Assembly: GCF_002351485.1 (NCBI RefSeq)
Contig: NZ_NWMW01000001.1
Location: 806,001 to 870,000, forward strand
Origin: Sphingomonas spermidinifaciens
Lineage (GTDB): Bacteria; Pseudomonadota; Alphaproteobacteria; Sphingomonadales; Sphingomonadaceae
DNA: 64,000 nt
Reading direction: 5' to 3'
Below the pieces are notes generated by a model. It saw only the letters and a program-made list of their open reading frames with translations. It ran no database searches and was not told the DNA's origin. A program made the position numbers and the translations under genes. Each line of letters begins with the position of its first letter. The stretch's first letter is position 1. Of this stretch, positions 63,281 to 64,000 are shown one piece after another.

Positions 63281-64000
63281 CAGCCCAGCCCGCGCGCGAT
63301 CAGCGGTCCGAGGAGATTCGCGACGGGCAGCGGCAGCTTCTTCCACAGCTCCGTCTTGCGCGCATATTTGGGGTCGAGCGGATTGACCGTTCGCGGCGGC
63401 GAGCCGTCGAGCGTGCGCCGCCAATAGGTGAGTGGCCGCGACGGGTAACCGAGATTCTTCTTGAACGCCGCCGGCCCGGTCCCCGCCTTCGATCGGCCGA
63501 GGTCAAGGCGGCGGCAGCCGCGGTCGAGCGCGTGACATGCGTAGGCATAGAACATGCGCTCGTTTGCGCGCAGCTCGCGCGCCTCGCGGATGCCGCCGCC
63601 CCAGAAGGGATACATGGTGCCGCCCCAATAGACGCTGAGCGTCGAGGCGACAGGGCGATCGCCCTGCCACACCGTCAGGATGTCGGCACGCTCGCCCAGT
63701 TCGTCGAGCATCGCCGCGAACAGCGCGCGCGGGAAGACGGGCGTGCCCAGATTGCGCACCGATTCCGAATAAGCGCGGTAATGGGCCGCGCGGTCCCGGT
63801 CGCCGCGGCCGACCGTCACGATCAGATCGTTGGCGAACGCCTTGCGCACCTCGGCGCGCTGCTTGCGCGGGATCGCCTGCAATTCGGTGTCGTGATCGGC
63901 GGTCAGGTCGCGCACGAAGCCCAGATAGGTGGTGTCGTCACGCGTCCACCCCTCGCCCGCGACCTCGCCGCCGCGCAGTTCAAGCGTCGGCGTGCCCAGC
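63280..64000 (-). CDS. FemAB-like protein of the XrtA/PEP-CTERM cluster, N-terminal part missing
   Basis: The frame is open to the right edge, so the N terminus lies beyond the window; about 240 residues are seen. The GNAT-like C-terminal half has ADILTVWQGDRPVASTLSVYWGG, YPFWGGGIREARELRANERMFYAYACHALDRG, FDLGRSK-like RLDLGRSKAGTGPAAFKKNLGY, the pattern of FemAB-family aminoacyl- or acetyl-transferases associated with exosortase A. It overlaps the glycosyltransferase gene by one base and shows that the polysaccharide cluster continues rightward. Confidence 0.88.
   Translation of the reverse strand, partial: LGTPTLELRGGEVAGEGWTRDDTTYLGFVRDLTADHDTELQAIPRKQRAEVRKAFANDLIVTVGRGDRDRAAHYRAYSESVRNLGTPVFPRALFAAMLDELGERADILTVWQGDRPVASTLSVYWGGTMYPFWGGGIREARELRANERMFYAYACHALDRGCRRLDLGRSKAGTGPAAFKKNLGYPSRPLTYWRRTLDGSPPRTVNPLDPKYARKTELWKKLPLPVANLLGPLIARGLG

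Noticed and set aside
1..64000. CRISPR array or phage genes
   Set aside because: No regularly spaced direct repeats, cas genes, integrases, terminases or structural phage proteins are seen.

Overview
The window is a GC-rich, densely coded alphaproteobacterial chromosome segment, most likely from Sphingomonas or a close relative in the Sphingomonadales. Four things point there: a Weimberg xylose set of the Caulobacter type, a D-mannonate dehydratase whose active-site residues follow the Novosphingobium enzyme with an offset of one, an exosortase A (XrtA) exopolysaccharide cluster, and families of short palindromic intergenic repeats. No phage, insertion sequence, CRISPR array or rRNA was found. 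One tRNA gene (Pro, anticodon GGG) is present.

Region 1 (1-12 kb) is a plant-polymer region. After the end of a sugar or polyol dehydrogenase pair (an MDR-type dehydrogenase fragment and a Gfo/Idh/MocA protein) come xylonolactonase, xylose dehydrogenase, 2-keto-3-deoxyxylonate dehydratase and 2-oxoglutarate semialdehyde dehydrogenase. These are four of the five Weimberg steps. A GH67 alpha-glucuronidase is in the same transcription unit, a D-mannonate dehydratase is divergent from it, and a GH3 exo-glycosidase follows. Together they look like a glucuronoxylan utilisation locus: GH67 and GH3 release methylglucuronate or glucuronate and xylose, which are oxidised through the Weimberg and mannonate routes. 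Three near-identical 14-bp LacI-type palindromes lie in front of xylX, between GH67 and manD, and in front of GH3, so one repressor probably controls the set. Xylonate dehydratase and the repressor are not in the window.

Region 2 (12-44 kb) is mostly housekeeping: rmuC, def, recR, fmt-truA; a tightly overlapped chain of crotonase, N-formylglutamate amidohydrolase, lipoprotein, NAD(P)HX repair enzyme and RNA m5U methyltransferase; ispE, a TPR protein, ETF-ubiquinone oxidoreductase; a divergent UDG-like protein with a lytic transglycosylase; moaB, an L,D-transpeptidase, rnr, glpD and proS. It also holds an S9 peptidase coupled to a HerA-like ATPase, an AI-2E family membrane protein, and an unrecognised 285-residue protein at 33092-33949.

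Region 3 (42.8-53 kb) is an acyl-CoA catabolic region. An acyl-CoA ligase is divergent from an operon of serine hydrolase, ECH/HADH fusion, amidase, two acyl-CoA dehydrogenases and TesB thioesterase. The divergent promoter carries a 16-bp palindrome of the form TTGACG-N4-CGTSAA. The same form recurs in front of the ETF-QO gene, which receives electrons from acyl-CoA dehydrogenases. The two dehydrogenases look like the catalytic and non-catalytic halves of a heteromeric enzyme.

Region 4 (53-64 kb) holds a DMT transporter, secF-secD-yajC, tRNA-Pro, a small A/T-richer gene bracketed by two copies of a hairpin repeat, and the start of the XrtA/PEP-CTERM polysaccharide cluster (amidotransferase, exosortase A fused to EpsI, glycosyltransferase, FemAB-like protein), which runs off the right edge.
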